Assembly: GCA_011503125.2 (NCBI GenBank)
Contig: WWBZ02000062.1
Coordinates: 1,984,001 to 2,048,000, forward strand
Reading direction: 5' to 3'
DNA length: 64,000 nucleotides
Source: Botryosphaeria dothidea
Taxonomy: Eukaryota; Ascomycota; Dothideomycetes; Botryosphaeriales; Botryosphaeriaceae
The position numbers and the translations under genes were made by a program. Shown here one piece after another: positions 11,351-23,052 of the stretch. Each line of letters begins with the position of its first letter. Position 1 is the first letter of the stretch. The notes below the pieces were generated by a model, which was not told the DNA's origin, did no database searches, and saw only the letters and a list, made by a program, of their open reading frames with translations.

Positions 11351-11696
11351 GGTTGGAGTCGACCGCCTGCGAATGTGCTCGTGGACGGCGATGCGAGCAG
11401 TAGTGGAGGTCGAGGAACGCGAGCGGCTGGAGCTTGGTCGTCGGGCTGTGACGCCGCGGGGGAGATCATCGGATGCAGGGATCGTCGGCGACCGGCGCCT
11501 CCTTCCTCCGATCTCTGTTTACGATTGGCCGTGCGTTCACGTCGAGAAGACAAAGGCCAGCAACAGAGACAATGGCCCCAGCCAACAGCTCGACATAGCA
11601 CTTTCACCGCCCGGCACGCCTGCAGACCGGCGCGTCTAAAGTCGTTTCAGCTCCTCGATCTATCCTGAGCCATCCACGCCTGGCTTCTCCACCGAT
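11351..11696. promoter_or_regulatory. Divergent promoter between vma7 and NUR1-like gene
   Basis: A 346-bp interval between two divergent housekeeping genes. No TATA-like element is obvious. No other gene is recognised here. Confidence 0.5.
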
Positions 11697-13104
11697 ATGC
11701 CGCCGCTCATCCGCCGCCGCCGGCTCTCCGAGCGCATAAAAGCCTACCTTGATCCATACGACTGGTTGCTCTGGCTTTCAGAGGAGATCAACAGCAACAA
11801 TCTGGATGATGCTCTCAAGGACTGGGTCTGGCCTATCGGCATCGCCGTCAACCTTTTTTTCATGGTCGCAAGAGCAAACAGTGGCGGAGACAGCTTTGAG
11901 GGGAGCGACGACGTCTTTGGAGACTACGCTGCTAGAGCTGGCACTGGCTGGCTTCGCTGGCTGGTACTAACTTCCCTCCTCCCCTCTAATAGATTCTCTG
12001 CTAATATATGTACAGTGCTCATTTGTAGTCCACCTGCTCTCCCTCCTCTCCCTTGTAAATGCTTTCTACACCTTCCATCGCAAGCGTCACTATCGCCTCT
12101 TCGAGAATTCTGTCAATACAACTCCGACTACGCCATCTGCTCGTCGAGTTCGTGTTGACTCGTCTCCGGTATCCTCATCGCCTCTGCGCTTCATCCAGAA
12201 CCTAGTCGCATCTTCGAGCGCTCAGTCTCGCGCGCACCCAGACTCACAACGCGACGTTTGGGAGATATCAGTGTGGGACCCAACACCGACATGCCTACGG
12301 CTATTCTGTTTATTCAGCCCCGGCCATGTGCTGGTATACTGGCTATTCCTCCCACTCGCCCCGCTCGACCCGCGGCCCAGCGTCACGGTGGTGACTACCA
12401 TGGTCCTGGGCGTCCTAATGACGATGCAGCTTTACCTACTGCATACGTCTTTCTCGCAGCAGACCAAGGATGCCGCACTGATCCACCGCGAGGTTCTTCA
12501 CGAGTACGACACCAAGTTTGTGCATCCGACACTCCACAAGCCTCTCCGCAACGTAGGCACCCAGACGCCGAATGAAGAATCAAGCGGAACCAACACGAGA
12601 GAAGTCGATACCTACACCCCTACCACCATCATCAATAGGGGTTTCCGTACGAATCCCAATCCCGCGTATGCTTCGCAGTACGATCCAGACAACGCGCTGC
12701 AATCCGAGCAGCGCCTTCCGCGCTCCGCGATGCCGAATCCCTTCCTCACACCACGTCTGGCCAACGCACAGGCGCCTGTTACCTCTGTTGGAGGGTCTCC
12801 AGGCGGACGGAGGGTCACTTCTATGAGACAGCCCGTCTTCCGCCCAACCTCGGACGCCAGCACGGGCGATGGCGGCAGCTTGGGCGTCTACTCGCACGCG
12901 GCATCCCCGCTCCGGAAATCACAGTCGGTCAATTTCATGAGACCGGATGAGGTGGAGAGGAAAGCGGGTAGTCCCGAGAAGAGGGCTGGGAGTCCGTTGA
13001 AGCGTATGAGCACGCCGGGTGATTGGGGAAAGGTACCGGGGCTGGAAAGGCAGAGGAGACCGTATCAAGGTCCGGAAGTGAGACGAGAGACGGGACGGTA
13101 CTAG
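11697..13104 (+). CDS. nur1: Nuclear rim protein NUR1 / Mug154 family (DUF2418)
   Basis: Two exons (11697..11963 and 12016..13104) around a 52-bp intron give 451 aa. The N-terminus (RLSERIKAYLDPYDWLLWLSEE ... DDALKDWVWPIGIAVNL) is the signature of the Mug154/Nur1 family. Four hydrophobic segments follow, near 44-58, 89-107, 180-200 and 210-230. The C-terminal half is a long, basic, Ser/Pro-rich tail with SPEKR and SPLKR motifs that look like CDK-type or other proline-directed sites. In yeast Nur1 sits in the inner nuclear membrane with Heh1 and helps tether and silence rDNA and heterochromatin. The same role here is by homology only. It is divergent to vma7. Confidence 0.9.
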
Positions 13105-13325
13105 TGATGCACATTTTGGCTTTACACGCAAGGATACCACGGTGTTCGGACTGGGTCGAGTTTTCTGCATATTGCATGGTGTTTGAGGCGTTTGTGAGAA
13201 CGAAGTGCACGAGATTTCTTGGTGGAATCACTTCGCACTCATTTATTACATAAAGAAACACTTTCAAAATTTTCACAAGCTATCGTGAAGCGTCATTGGG
13301 TGGAATAACACAGCCCGATCGTCAA

Positions 13326-14570
13326 GTCAAGTGTCAGCTCCTCGGCGCACTGCGGTCAGCCCTCGAGAGTACTCTTCACCGTCCCTGGTTTTCTCGATCC
13401 TGGGTCATACAAGAGTTGATCTTGTCATCATCTTTTATCACGCTTGTCGGCCAGATAAAAGTCAATGGAATCCTCTTACTCAAGCCGTGCTGGCGCAATG
13501 GCTGCATAGCCGCTCATCAGCCAACTTTAGGTCTTTTGTAAGACATTTTAACTTGGTGAGCATTCGCAGCACTGCCGAGATGTTGCGCAACAAGAACCAA
13601 AATTGGAGTAGTTCTGCAGTTCTGAGTGCTATCGAGATGTGCTACCGTCTTGAAATACTCGCAACGGACCCGAAAGACTATATGTTTGCGTATCTCGGAC
13701 TTTGGAAATCAGCTTCCTTCGAGCCAAACTACAACACGACTTTGAGGCAAGCACATGCCGCTTTTGTGAGACATACAATAGAGGAGACTAAGTCACTCGA
13801 CGTACTCAGCTCTTGCTATCTGCTTGCGGGGACCTGCGGAGACAAAGACGCCTCGTCCTGGGTTCCTAACTGGACCACGAATTATGGCGAAACACCGATA
13901 TGGATTGAAAAACTGGAGGAGTGGGCTTGTCAATTTCTACGCATCAAAATACAGGCTCCATCAGACGCGATACTGCGATGGGTCTGCCGACGCCAGGATG
14001 CTTCATGTCCGCGGGAAGATCATCGACACTATTTCAGCCCTGTCTCAACCTATTATAACATCAGAGGTGGCTTCAAGTTTCGAGTTTTCCAAACGGATTG
14101 AAAATGCTGTGAAAATGCTCGGTACATCAACAACAGATTGTTTGAGAATGGTTGCAGCATGCGCGGGATATGTCGAAACAATTGAGCGGTTCATCAACTA
14201 CTATTCCGATGGGCTTGTGGCAGCTATCACTCTAACCAACGACCCTATGAATGACGAGATGCGAAAAATGTGGAAGGATTGTTGGGAAACACGTATAGAA
14301 TTCCCTCTCATGACGAGGAAAATCTCAGACATTTCTGCTTCCAAGAATTTTGGTAAAACGGAAACGGGAACGCTTGGGCTTTTTACTTTGATGTCGTCGG
14401 CTCAGGACAGCGTGGCTTTGCTACACGGCTCTCGGATGCCAATCTTACTGCGAGAAGCTGGTGATACAGCTACTTATCAGGTTGTTGGAGCATGCTATGT
14501 TGAGGGACTCATGTTTGGTGAAGCTGTCAATTGGGATGAAGATGCTGCAGATGACATTTTTCTTGTTTAG
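13326..14570 (+). pseudogene. HET-type (heterokaryon incompatibility-like) relic
   Basis: Three successive reading frames carry pieces of a HET-family protein in the correct order. The first is STLHRPWFSRSWVIQELIL (from about 13360), the conserved end of the HET domain. After a shift near 13450 comes LAQWLHSR ... LATDPKDYMFAYLGL, the usual ATDPRDKIFALLGL-like element. After another shift near 13920 comes ARMLHVRGKIIDTI ... PILLREAGD ... YQVVGACYVEGLMFGEAV, the family C-terminus, ending at a stop at 14568-14570. No splice signals explain the shifts, and the N-terminal part of the HET domain with its catalytic-like motifs is missing. The locus looks dead. Intact family members trigger cell death on non-self recognition. 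Confidence 0.7.
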
Positions 14571-15095
14571 GAACGTTTGTTTCGTTTCGGATATGACTTT
14601 CTTAACCCAGAAACATATCTTCAGTGTTTTTGACGGCGAGTGCGATGCTATTATTCCTCGCACAGAATTTGGTACCGTGCCAATGGAACATATCCCTGAA
14701 CTATTTCAGGATATCATGTTGTTCACCAAGCCATCTGCAAGCAACAAAGTATTAAAGACAGATGCTGGAGCCGTGAATGCAGAGGAACCAATGGCTTTAT
14801 TGGCATCTTTCATGTCGGTGAAGTGTTCAAGATGGTTAACGTACATCCTTTTGCTTTTCCTTGGAAAGTGAATACACATTCACGTGTCTCGTCTGGCTTC
14901 TGATTTGTATGGCATCATTCATTAACCTCGTTACCTTGCTCCATACGGACCGGCGAGATGACCTGGCGGATGCTTACGTTTTTCAAGTTAGCGTATCCGC
15001 TTTGAATCCTTCGGCGAGCCTATGCATGTATCGCTATGCCGCTACGCGTGCCAACGTGCTCTCCAAAGCATCTTTTTAGCGAAATACGTCTTACA
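14571..15095. other. Intergenic, no gene seen
   Basis: This 525-bp stretch is relatively AT-rich compared with the flanks, between the HET relic and a DUF7730 gene. No domain is recognised in any frame. It probably contains the promoter of the next gene. Confidence 0.4.
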
Positions 15096-16190
15096 ATGGG
15101 TCGATTTCATAGTTGGGTCTCTCGTCTCAAAAGCAAAAATGAACCCGAGCCAGATGGTCCAATCGAACCGCCCAGGCTGCCATCTGCACGGCCTCGCCCA
15201 CTGACCCCAACGCCGAACAATGAGATCAACGCGCACCCGCAGACACAATCGTCGCTCTTCAGAAAATTGCCGCTTGAAATTCGCCTCCAGATTTACGAAT
15301 ATACGCTCGGCAACCGGACCGTCCACGCCCATCTCGCTTACGACCGCCCCATCATCAAAAGCGGATACGGGCACGCCGGGCTGGGTAGGCCGCCAAACGA
15401 GTGCACCAAGCACAATCTGAAGCAGGGGAGTCGGTGGCGGTGGAACAGCTGCGCCTGTTGCAGGAGCGATGACTGCACATTCTATGAGGACCGCTGCTTG
15501 AAGGGCGGGATGGTGAGCTGCGAGAAAGGTGATCCGCTCGAGTGCCGCATCCATTCGGCATGGCTGCTTGTGTGTCGCAAAGCGTACGTCCCAAGAACCA
15601 GCATTTTAGAACAAAAACTGACGAACTGATTGGTCAGATATACTGAGAGCGTCTCCACTCTCTACTCGTCCAACACCTTCCACTTCAAAATGTGGACTAT
15701 GTTACCCGGTATAAGTCGGGACTGGACCCGCTTCATTGAATTGAATAGCTTCCTCCTCTTATCCCAGCTCGTTCTTCCCCTGCGTCTGAATTCCATCACC
15801 TCGCTGGAGATAGTTTACGATTTTATCGAGCCACCGCTACCGGGCGATGAGCCTTACAGGCAGACCAGTGTCGCTCGTTACGAGAAGATGTGGCGTCAGG
15901 TGCTGCTCCCCGGGCTGCGGAAGCTGCGCATTTCCTTTCTCACCTTTCGGATGAGCCAGTGCGGGGCGAGCCCTTCTGCAGAGCTCGATGCTGTCTGGCT
16001 CAATGCCCCTGACGACGCTGTGCGGACAATGCGCCTGGATCTTGAGCTGACGGTGCCCAGCACGTGGTTTTGGGCGTTCAATAAGAATGGAGCTACTGTA
16101 ATAAAGGTGAACGAGCTCGGTCAGGGCAAGTACTGGAGAACTGTGGAAGGCGGTGAGCAGACTGCCGGGGCGATGCCGATGGGTTACTAG
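15096..16190 (+). CDS. DUF7730-type protein of unknown function
   Basis: Two exons (15096..15583 and 15638..16190) give 346 aa with phase agreement (GTACGT...CAG intron). The start MGRFHSW was chosen because it heads a basic, Pro-rich leader followed directly by the family motif SSLFRKLPLEIRLQIYEYTLG near 50-70, an F-box-like helix pair. The centre is Cys-rich (CACCRSDDC, GDPLECRIHSAWLLVCRKAYTES), and the C-terminal half holds TSLEIVYDF and WRQVLLPGLRKLRISF, typical of this fungus-specific group. The biochemical role is unknown. Family resemblance to F-box proteins is sequence-level only. Confidence 0.8.
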
Positions 16191-18719
16191 ATAAACAGCC
16201 AGTGGGACTATGTCGAATACGTGTGCACTATGGGAGAGGGGTTTCCTTCGTAAAGGACAATTAGCCTTCGTATCTTCCAACAGCTTGGTGGGAGGGGGAA
16301 TGGATCCCGCTTTCTTTGCAGGGAGTGCTGTTTGAGCTTCAAAACTCTGTTTTAAGAAGAGCCGAGGGACAAACCTCAAGACCGGACGAGCGTGGAAATA
16401 ACCAATGCGAGAGAAGGGGCGGGGAGCCAAGGGTTTTGGTTTGTTCCAGCGAGCACAATGTTGCAATTTCTTCCCTTTTTTTGGAACTTGTATCGCCACA
16501 CAGCGAGCATATTTTAAGTGGAGGAAAGGAGGTGCAAGGGATATTTCGAGTTTCACGGTACACAGTTCTGCAAAACCTGCAGAGCGCACGAAGGATGGCA
16601 GGTGACGTCCAAATGTCTTCCGTTCTTTGGAGGCGAAACAGCCGTTCCGTTTGGTGGCGGGCGACCACACGCAGCGACAGGTGCGATTCCGGCGGAGCGT
16701 TGCACAGGCGCCCCGTCGCTGACCGCGCCGGATTAGTAGAGCGTGCAACCGGAACATCTGTCACCACCCGCCTCAAACGCATGAATCCTGTAAAGTTTGT
16801 AGCAAATTCTAGTACGAGTTACACGAGACGCGGGCGCCGAAGGATCGTGCTTGGCAGTAATGACTTTTTCTGCGTGCTCAGCGATCATGCATGCGCTTGT
16901 TGCCGCAACGGGGCAAGCGTGGCTGAGCGGAAAAAATTGCTCAGCTAATGCGAAGTCTTACATGGCGAAGTCAGTAGTGGATGTACAATATAGCGAAGTG
17001 GTGCAATTTGCGCCGTTGGAGAGCGGAAGCGCCGGGGCGCAGCGCGAACTGTGAGTGGGCAGTGTTAGGCAGTGTTGGGGCTAGGAGGCTGGAGATAGCC
17101 GATGATGAAAACGAGCGAAGGGGCGTTCGGTGCCCATTGCCGTCTTCTGTGCAGGCGATGCTCTGTGCAATTGAAGTCTAATTGGGCGAGTGGTTGGGTC
17201 GGTGTCGAGAGAAACAGCGCAACCTTACAGTTGGCAACGCAAGGCCCAACCCATGAGTGAATGTCGCGGAGTGAGGGAGACGAGGGATGCAAGCACACGG
17301 AGGGCTGCAAACGACGGGATTCAGGGGCGTGCTCAATGCCGGGCGGAGGTAGGCAGCAGTCGGAGGACGAGTGGAAGCGAAGCGCTCGGGTCGAGGCAAA
17401 AGGGGTATATTGTAGAGAGAATGATGAGGCTCGTGTCAATAGTAGCTCGGCGAAAGCAGGCCAGTTTGGACCCAAGGCCCGGTCCAGGTAGGTAGGGCGG
17501 GCCCGTGGCTGTGGTTGCGACGGATGCGGGCCGTCCTGTGTCTCACAGGCTACCGTTTCCTTACTGACACAACCCAACCACCTCTGCCGGAGGCGCTGCT
17601 GCGCAGAGCCAACCCCAACAGCACCAGCGGGTGGTGGCAGGCAGAAATACTCGTGCTTGCTGACCGAGCTCCGCGGACGCACAGCCACGGAGCGGGTGAG
17701 GGCGGAAAAGTTGCGGTCACCTCGGCGGGCGGACAAGTGACGCCTATCGTATTGGGGGCTGCCCACGGAGCGCCAGATGGCCATGCAACCTCGCATTCAC
17801 CGAGACAAGCTTTTACAATTTCCAAAGGCTCTGCGCTGGTCTACAAAGCTTGGCACCCACGTCCTCGGCCCCCTGGGCACGGCAGACTTCGCTCTCGCCT
17901 GCTGCCCAGCCACTCACAGCGCGAGCACGTAGATTGCGGCATTCCTGCGGGCGCGGGCAACCGGGGGCCGGCTCTGGCAGTTCCTCGCGTGCAAATTGCT
18001 GCATCCCGGCGAACGACCGTCCTCGCATTCACTTATCTGCGCCGTGGAAGAAGCCAGGGCGCTCCCACAGACCACGGCCATCGGGGCTGATCGATAGGGC
18101 GTGCAACCCTGCTGCGGAACTGCGCTGCCGTGCTCGCTGGCTGCCCGAAGAAAGAGCGACCCTGTGTCCGCGGACGCCGCCCGAAGCCTGAAGCCATTGC
18201 GAGAGCGCGAGGACCCAGGTGCAGTCCTGCGCCTCGCCTCAGCGCCAAGCAGCGAAGCTGTGATGAGGTGAGACTGGCACATATGCAAGCGGCATCGTGC
18301 TGATAACGGAAGCTTGGCCCAGGATTGGTCCGCCACGGCTGCTAGAAATGGGCGAAGTCGCACTCAACAGCCTCGAGTCATCAGCCCATGCGCCTTCTGC
18401 TCCGCAGATCCACTGGATCCTGCAGCACACCCCGTTGTAACCGGTACGCCGTGAGTGGTTGCGCCGCTGAGAGGCCCGCCAGCGAAGCCCGTGCGTCCCA
18501 TCGCCGCAGCGCGCCACAGCCTAAGCTCCATCGCGGACCTGCGTCGCTCACTGGTAGTTCGTATTACAACATGTCACCAAGCGTTGCGTCCGTGCCGTGA
18601 AGCCCTATATGGACCAGCCCGCCCAGATTCTTTTGTCCACGCTCCGCTGTGCAACCACCGCCGCCGTCTTCCCACCGCCGCCACTCGCTCTTCCAACCAC
18701 CACCTTCCCGCTGCCCGCC
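16191..18719. other. Long gene-free GC-rich interval
   Basis: No frame in this 2.5-kb stretch shows a recognised domain, signal peptide or fungal intron pattern, and the longest open frames look like composition artefacts of GC-rich DNA. It lies upstream of the GT90 gene, so it may contain a long promoter or 5' leader or an unannotated non-coding RNA. I see no tRNA-like or repeat structure. Confidence 0.4.
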
Positions 18720-20509
18720 ATGAGCTGGAAGAGCCTTCTTTCGCCGTCGTCGCCGCGGTACACTCCGCTCGGCTTCCCGGACAAACCCGTCTCCAGGCTT
18801 CCTCCGCGCAGAATATTGTATGCTGGTGCCGCCGCCGTCGCCACCATCTTCGTCCTCGCTACCGCCGGCTGGCATGTTTCCAACCGCTCGCCCTTCCACG
18901 ACCCCGCCTACTTTGAGACCGTCAAGCTTTCCGAGGGCTACAAGTGGAAGTTCGACCCCAAGCGCGATGCTCTCAACTACGGCCTCACCGACGAGCAGTG
19001 CGACGTGAGATCTTCCTGCCTTTTTACGCGCTAGTGATGTCATCCCCACTAATTCAACGCAACAGGCTGCTTTCCCCGATCTCTTCCTGGAGCTGGACCG
19101 TGCCCATGATTTCTTCTCCGATAAGAAGATCCAGTACAAGGATGTCCACCTCTCTACCGAAGCCGAGCTGAACGACCACTGGAACGGCAAGACCCGTGCC
19201 GAATTCCACTTGATGATCTACAATGGCGAGGTGAGTGCCATTGAAACGCCCCAGCGTGATCTCTCTTGCTGACCAAGTCATCTTTAGTTGATTATCGTCG
19301 ATGAGGCAAAGGGCGAGCCCGATCGCTCCCGTGGTCTTGCTGCGATGGCTTCCATGTACCGCGCCATCAACGCTCACCCGAACCCCCGCGAAATTCCCAA
19401 CGTCGAGTTCGTCCTGGATCTCCACGACAACAGCCAGCCCGGTCCCGAGGGCAAGATCCGCTTCACCTGGGCCCGCCACAAGGACAACCCGTACATGTGG
19501 GTTGTTCCGGTGAGTTTCTCTCAATCGCCAATGCAACCAGTGCGTTTGTATCTAACGTGGATTCCAGGACTTCGACGGATGGACTTACCCCGATGATGGC
19601 GTTGGATCTTATGTGCAATTCCGCAATGATGTTGCTGAGATTGAGAAGCCGTTCGAGGACAAGATTCCCAAGCTCTCGTGGCGCGGAAGTCTGGGAGTCA
19701 ACCACGGTCTGCGCCAAAATCTGATGGATGCTTCGGATGGCAAGGAATGGTCTGATGTCAAAGCTATCGACTGGAGGACTAGGAGCAACGTGCTTGCCAT
19801 GAAGGACTTCTGCAGCTATCAATACGTTGCTCACACCGAGGGTAACACCTGGAGCGGCCGCCTTCGCTATCTCCACAACTGCAACTCCGTCCCCGTCATC
19901 CACGAACTCGACTGGGTTGCGCACTACTACCCGCTGCTCCAGGACTCTGGCAAGTACCAGAACTACGTAAAGGTCAACCGCGACTTCTCCGATCTGGATG
20001 AGAAGATGCAGTACCTGGTCGAGCACCCCGAGAAAGCCAAGCGCATCGCCGCGCAATCCGCTCAGACCTTCCGCGACCGCTATCTCACGCCCGCCGCCGA
20101 GGCCTGCTACTGGCGCCGCATGTTCGCCAAGTACGCCAGCGTTCAGGACTACGAGCCCCGCCTGTATGATGAGGAGGTTGTGGAGGGCGAGGTCGTGCGC
20201 CGCCTGCGACGGGGCCAGACGTTCGAGCGCTTCGCTTTCCGTGGCAGGGACGGCTACGAGCACGGTATCTTCGACGACAGCGACAAGACCGAGTGCAAGA
20301 ACGACACGCCTATTGCGCCCGCGACTCCCGTCATGACGCCCTTGACACCTCTTACCCCCGCTGCCACTCCCGTTGAACTTCCCATCGACACGCCGGTCCC
20401 CATTCCCGAAGCACCCACGCCTGCCATCATTCTAGCTGAGGAAGAGCCGGCTGAGAATATCGAGACACCGGCACCGGAGGTGAATCAGAACGATTTCTAT
20501 GGACAGTAG
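18720..20509 (+). CDS. GT90 (CAP10-like) glycosyltransferase, type II membrane protein
   Basis: Four exons (18720..19004, 19066..19230, 19288..19509, 19568..20509) sum to 537 aa. The start MSWKSLL precedes a short cytoplasmic tail and a signal anchor (ILYAGAAAVATIFVLATAGW, about 37-56); in-frame upstream ATGs at 18597 and 18609 are less likely. The lumenal CAP10 domain shows LVLDLHDNSQ-like and FDGWTYPDDGVGSYVQF motifs, then WRGSLGVNHGLRQNL, KDFCSYQYVAHTEGNTWSGRL and a C-terminal MQYLVEHPEKAKRIA helix region. GT90 enzymes are Golgi/ER xylosyl-, glucosyl- or related transferases; CAP10 supports capsule formation in Cryptococcus. The last 80 residues are rich in Thr-Pro and Glu (TPLTPLTPAATP...) and look disordered. 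The acceptor cannot be told from sequence. Confidence 0.92.
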
Positions 20510-21247
20510 AGGAGTTCACGGCGGAACAGGCTGCGGAAACGGGCCCTTATTATGAACATGCTGGTGTAATGTTTTTATCGGTGGGAGGAAAAATCCGGAA
20601 ATGGTGCATATGGCGTTTCGAAAAGGTCCTAACTTTTCTGATCCTGGAGGGGTTACTTGCTTCTTTCTTGTTGATACCCTTTATCTTGGCTGCGGGACGT
20701 ATCAAGAATTTCTTTCTTTTCTTTTCTTTTCGAACGATTCTCATCATGACGATGACAGTGGATATGTCATAGAATCACGACGAGCGGCATTTTGGCTGGA
20801 GCATTCATGGCGAAGTGTGTGACAGTCACTTGGGATGTTGAGGAAATTGCATAGAATAGACGGAAAGCTTCAATACCTTGTTTTCCTACCTCTCGCCTGC
20901 TAGACTTAGTTCACCAAATGAAATCGACAAAGCATTATGCATACATGGAGATTAATGGTGAAGATAAGCTTCAGTCTAAGAGAGTTACGGCAAAAAAAAA
21001 AAATGAACCGTGAGCTTTTTGGCGGCCCGAACCCTATGTTACCCCCTGCTGATATCGAAAATGGTATCATATCTCGTGCCGAAAGTTAAGATGTATACAA
21101 GGAAAAAGGGCAACTTATTCCCGACAACGACTCCTCCACCCTGATATTTGTACTTCCTCCCGTTTCCACATTTCTTCATAACCATGGCACTGCTCCCTCG
21201 AGACTGATTTTCCCGGTCCCTTCGTTTCGCCAACATTTCGTAACCTT
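20510..21247. other. Intergenic (convergent), no gene seen
   Basis: A 738-bp stretch between the GT90 stop and the stop of the small minus-strand gene. It is AT-richer than its surroundings and includes a short poly-A tract (about 20995-21003). No coding feature is recognised. Confidence 0.45.
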
Positions 21248-21625
21248 TCAATTCCTCCCCAACAACGGCACCCTCACCCCCTTCATCCACTCCCTCCACC
21301 GCGGCCCCTGCTCTCCCCCGCCCGCGGTCTGTCCCTGCGGTTGCTGCGTCTGCTGCGCCGCGACTCCTTCCGCACCCACACTCCCCCCTCCCAACTTTCC
21401 CGACGGACTCGGACTGCCACCCTTGTCGGGGACGGGGCTCGCGACGTTGCTGGCCGCCGGGGTCGAGCGGTTGCTGCTGGCGCTGGGCGAGGCGGACTCG
21501 GCGTTCTGGCGGGGGTCGGGGGGCTGGAGGGATGCTTGCTGGGGGTGGTTGCGTTGGTAGTGCTGGCGGAGGAGCTGTTGCTCGTCGGGGTGGAGGGTGA
21601 GGGCGTCGGGGAGGGTGGTCGTCAT
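21248..21625 (-). CDS. Small Pro/Ser/Gln-rich protein of unknown function
   Basis: A single exon of 125 aa. Most third codon positions are C or G, as in the expressed genes nearby, and this supports true coding. The N-terminal part (PDALTLHPDEQQLLRQHYQRNH) can form an amphipathic helix. A long low-complexity Ser/Pro/Gly/Gln segment follows, then a short basic end WREWMKGVRVPLLGRN. No signal peptide or membrane segment is seen. I do not recognise the family. The opposite strand carries a Val/Gly-rich open frame that is a shadow of this gene. Confidence 0.6.
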   Translation of the reverse strand: MTTTLPDALTLHPDEQQLLRQHYQRNHPQQASLQPPDPRQNAESASPSASSNRSTPAASNVASPVPDKGGSPSPSGKLGGGSVGAEGVAAQQTQQPQGQTAGGGEQGPRWREWMKGVRVPLLGRN

Positions 21626-23052
21626 TGCTGCGGGTTTTGTGTGGGTGTTTCTTTGCTTGCGGTTTTGGTGGGGGTTTGTTTGGGTGTTTGGGTCGCCGGT
21701 GATGCGGATGGGGTGTTTTGTTGTGTGGTCTGCGCGGGTTGGTTCGTCCCAAACATTCGGTGGGGTCGTTGCAAAGTGCTGTTTCCTTCGTCCTTTTCAC
21801 GGCTTGTGTTTGTTGTATCGTCGCTCCAGGTTTCCGCAAGGCTCCTGATTGCCTCTTCCCTTGTGGGGAGACTCGCGCAATAAAGGGATCAAAAAGTTAC
21901 GTGGACCTGACCTGACAATCAACCGCCAGGTAAGACAGGCAGCAGGAAAAATAATAATAGGATTCGCATGGATATGACGTCCCGTCATCGGCTGCTCCGA
22001 ACCCACGCAACGCATGCAGGAATCCAGAGCGCATGCAGCTTTCGCGGCCGATCACAGCTATATGTGGTCCTCCGCGCAGCGAATGCGCCCGCCGCCCCCC
22101 TCCCGCCATCTGTCCGGCAGCCCGGTTCCGCATCGCCAAGATGAATCTTCCTGCCCAGGGATCCCCCTCTCTCGGCGGCCAGACGCTGCGGATGAGTGCC
22201 GGGTGCGGACGGCAAGCGTGGGAGAGAGGCTGTGGACTTGGCCGTCTCGGTTTTCCGTCTTCGTCGTTCTTCGCCCGGGCGTTGCGGAATGACGTCATGG
22301 TGCTGCGTGGGGTGTTTGGAGATAAAAACGCGGAAACGTGCGGCCAATGGGATGGTGTTGAGCAATTGCGATTGTGTTTCGGAGGGGAGATTCGGAGGCC
22401 GTGGCTTTTTCTGGGGTCCGGTGGGCTATCTTTCGGTTGCGAGTCGCGTGTAGGGCGGAGGCGGAGAAGAAGTGGCGCCCAGCTTACATAGCCACTGAGG
22501 GGTTTATACTGAGTATGTTGGATGGTTGGAGTAATACATCAGCTAGGGCCTGGCAGTGGCCTTGTTTTTCTCTTGTTATGGTCATCTGGGCATTTGAGAA
22601 AGTGATTAAGGGATTGAGCATATATCAGGTAAGAGCAAAAGTCCCCCCAACCGCGCATCCTGGGTGATGTGGTAGTACGTATCTTGGGAAATTCACTGGT
22701 CCTTATAGGCGGAAGTCAGGCTCTGCACGGGGATTATCTTACGTTCCTCCGTTTGGGGTGGTCACGACGATCCGGCCCACGACACGAGAATTCGATGATA
22801 ATGCGACTATCCGATACTGTAACTTTGTGCTCAACACCTGCCAGATTCATTACCAATCATATGCCGACATTACGAGCTTCCTCCTTACGCCATCCGGACA
22901 TTCATAGCCCTCTGATGTTCGAGGGTATTACCATTATCTTTTTGCCATCCTGCCTGAGGAAGCATAGATATCCGCCGTGGTGTCTCTCCTTTATTCCTTG
23001 AACTCAAGTTCGTATCTTCACGCTTCCCCACTTTCATTCAGCCCAGAATCCC
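21626..23052. other. Intergenic, no gene seen
   Basis: This 1.4-kb stretch has mixed composition. Open frames on both strands lack domains and splice logic. It probably includes the promoter of the small gene ending at 21625 and the 3' flank of the gene at 23053. Confidence 0.4.

Noticed and set aside
17515..18090. 191-codon plus-strand frame in the gap upstream of GT90
   Set aside because: No domain, no hydrophobic or helical pattern, no bias at third positions; expected by chance in GC-rich DNA.
21341..21883. 180-codon Val/Gly-rich plus-strand frame
   Set aside because: It mirrors the small Pro/Ser-rich minus-strand gene, has no domain, and its composition is the antisense of a C-ending codon bias.
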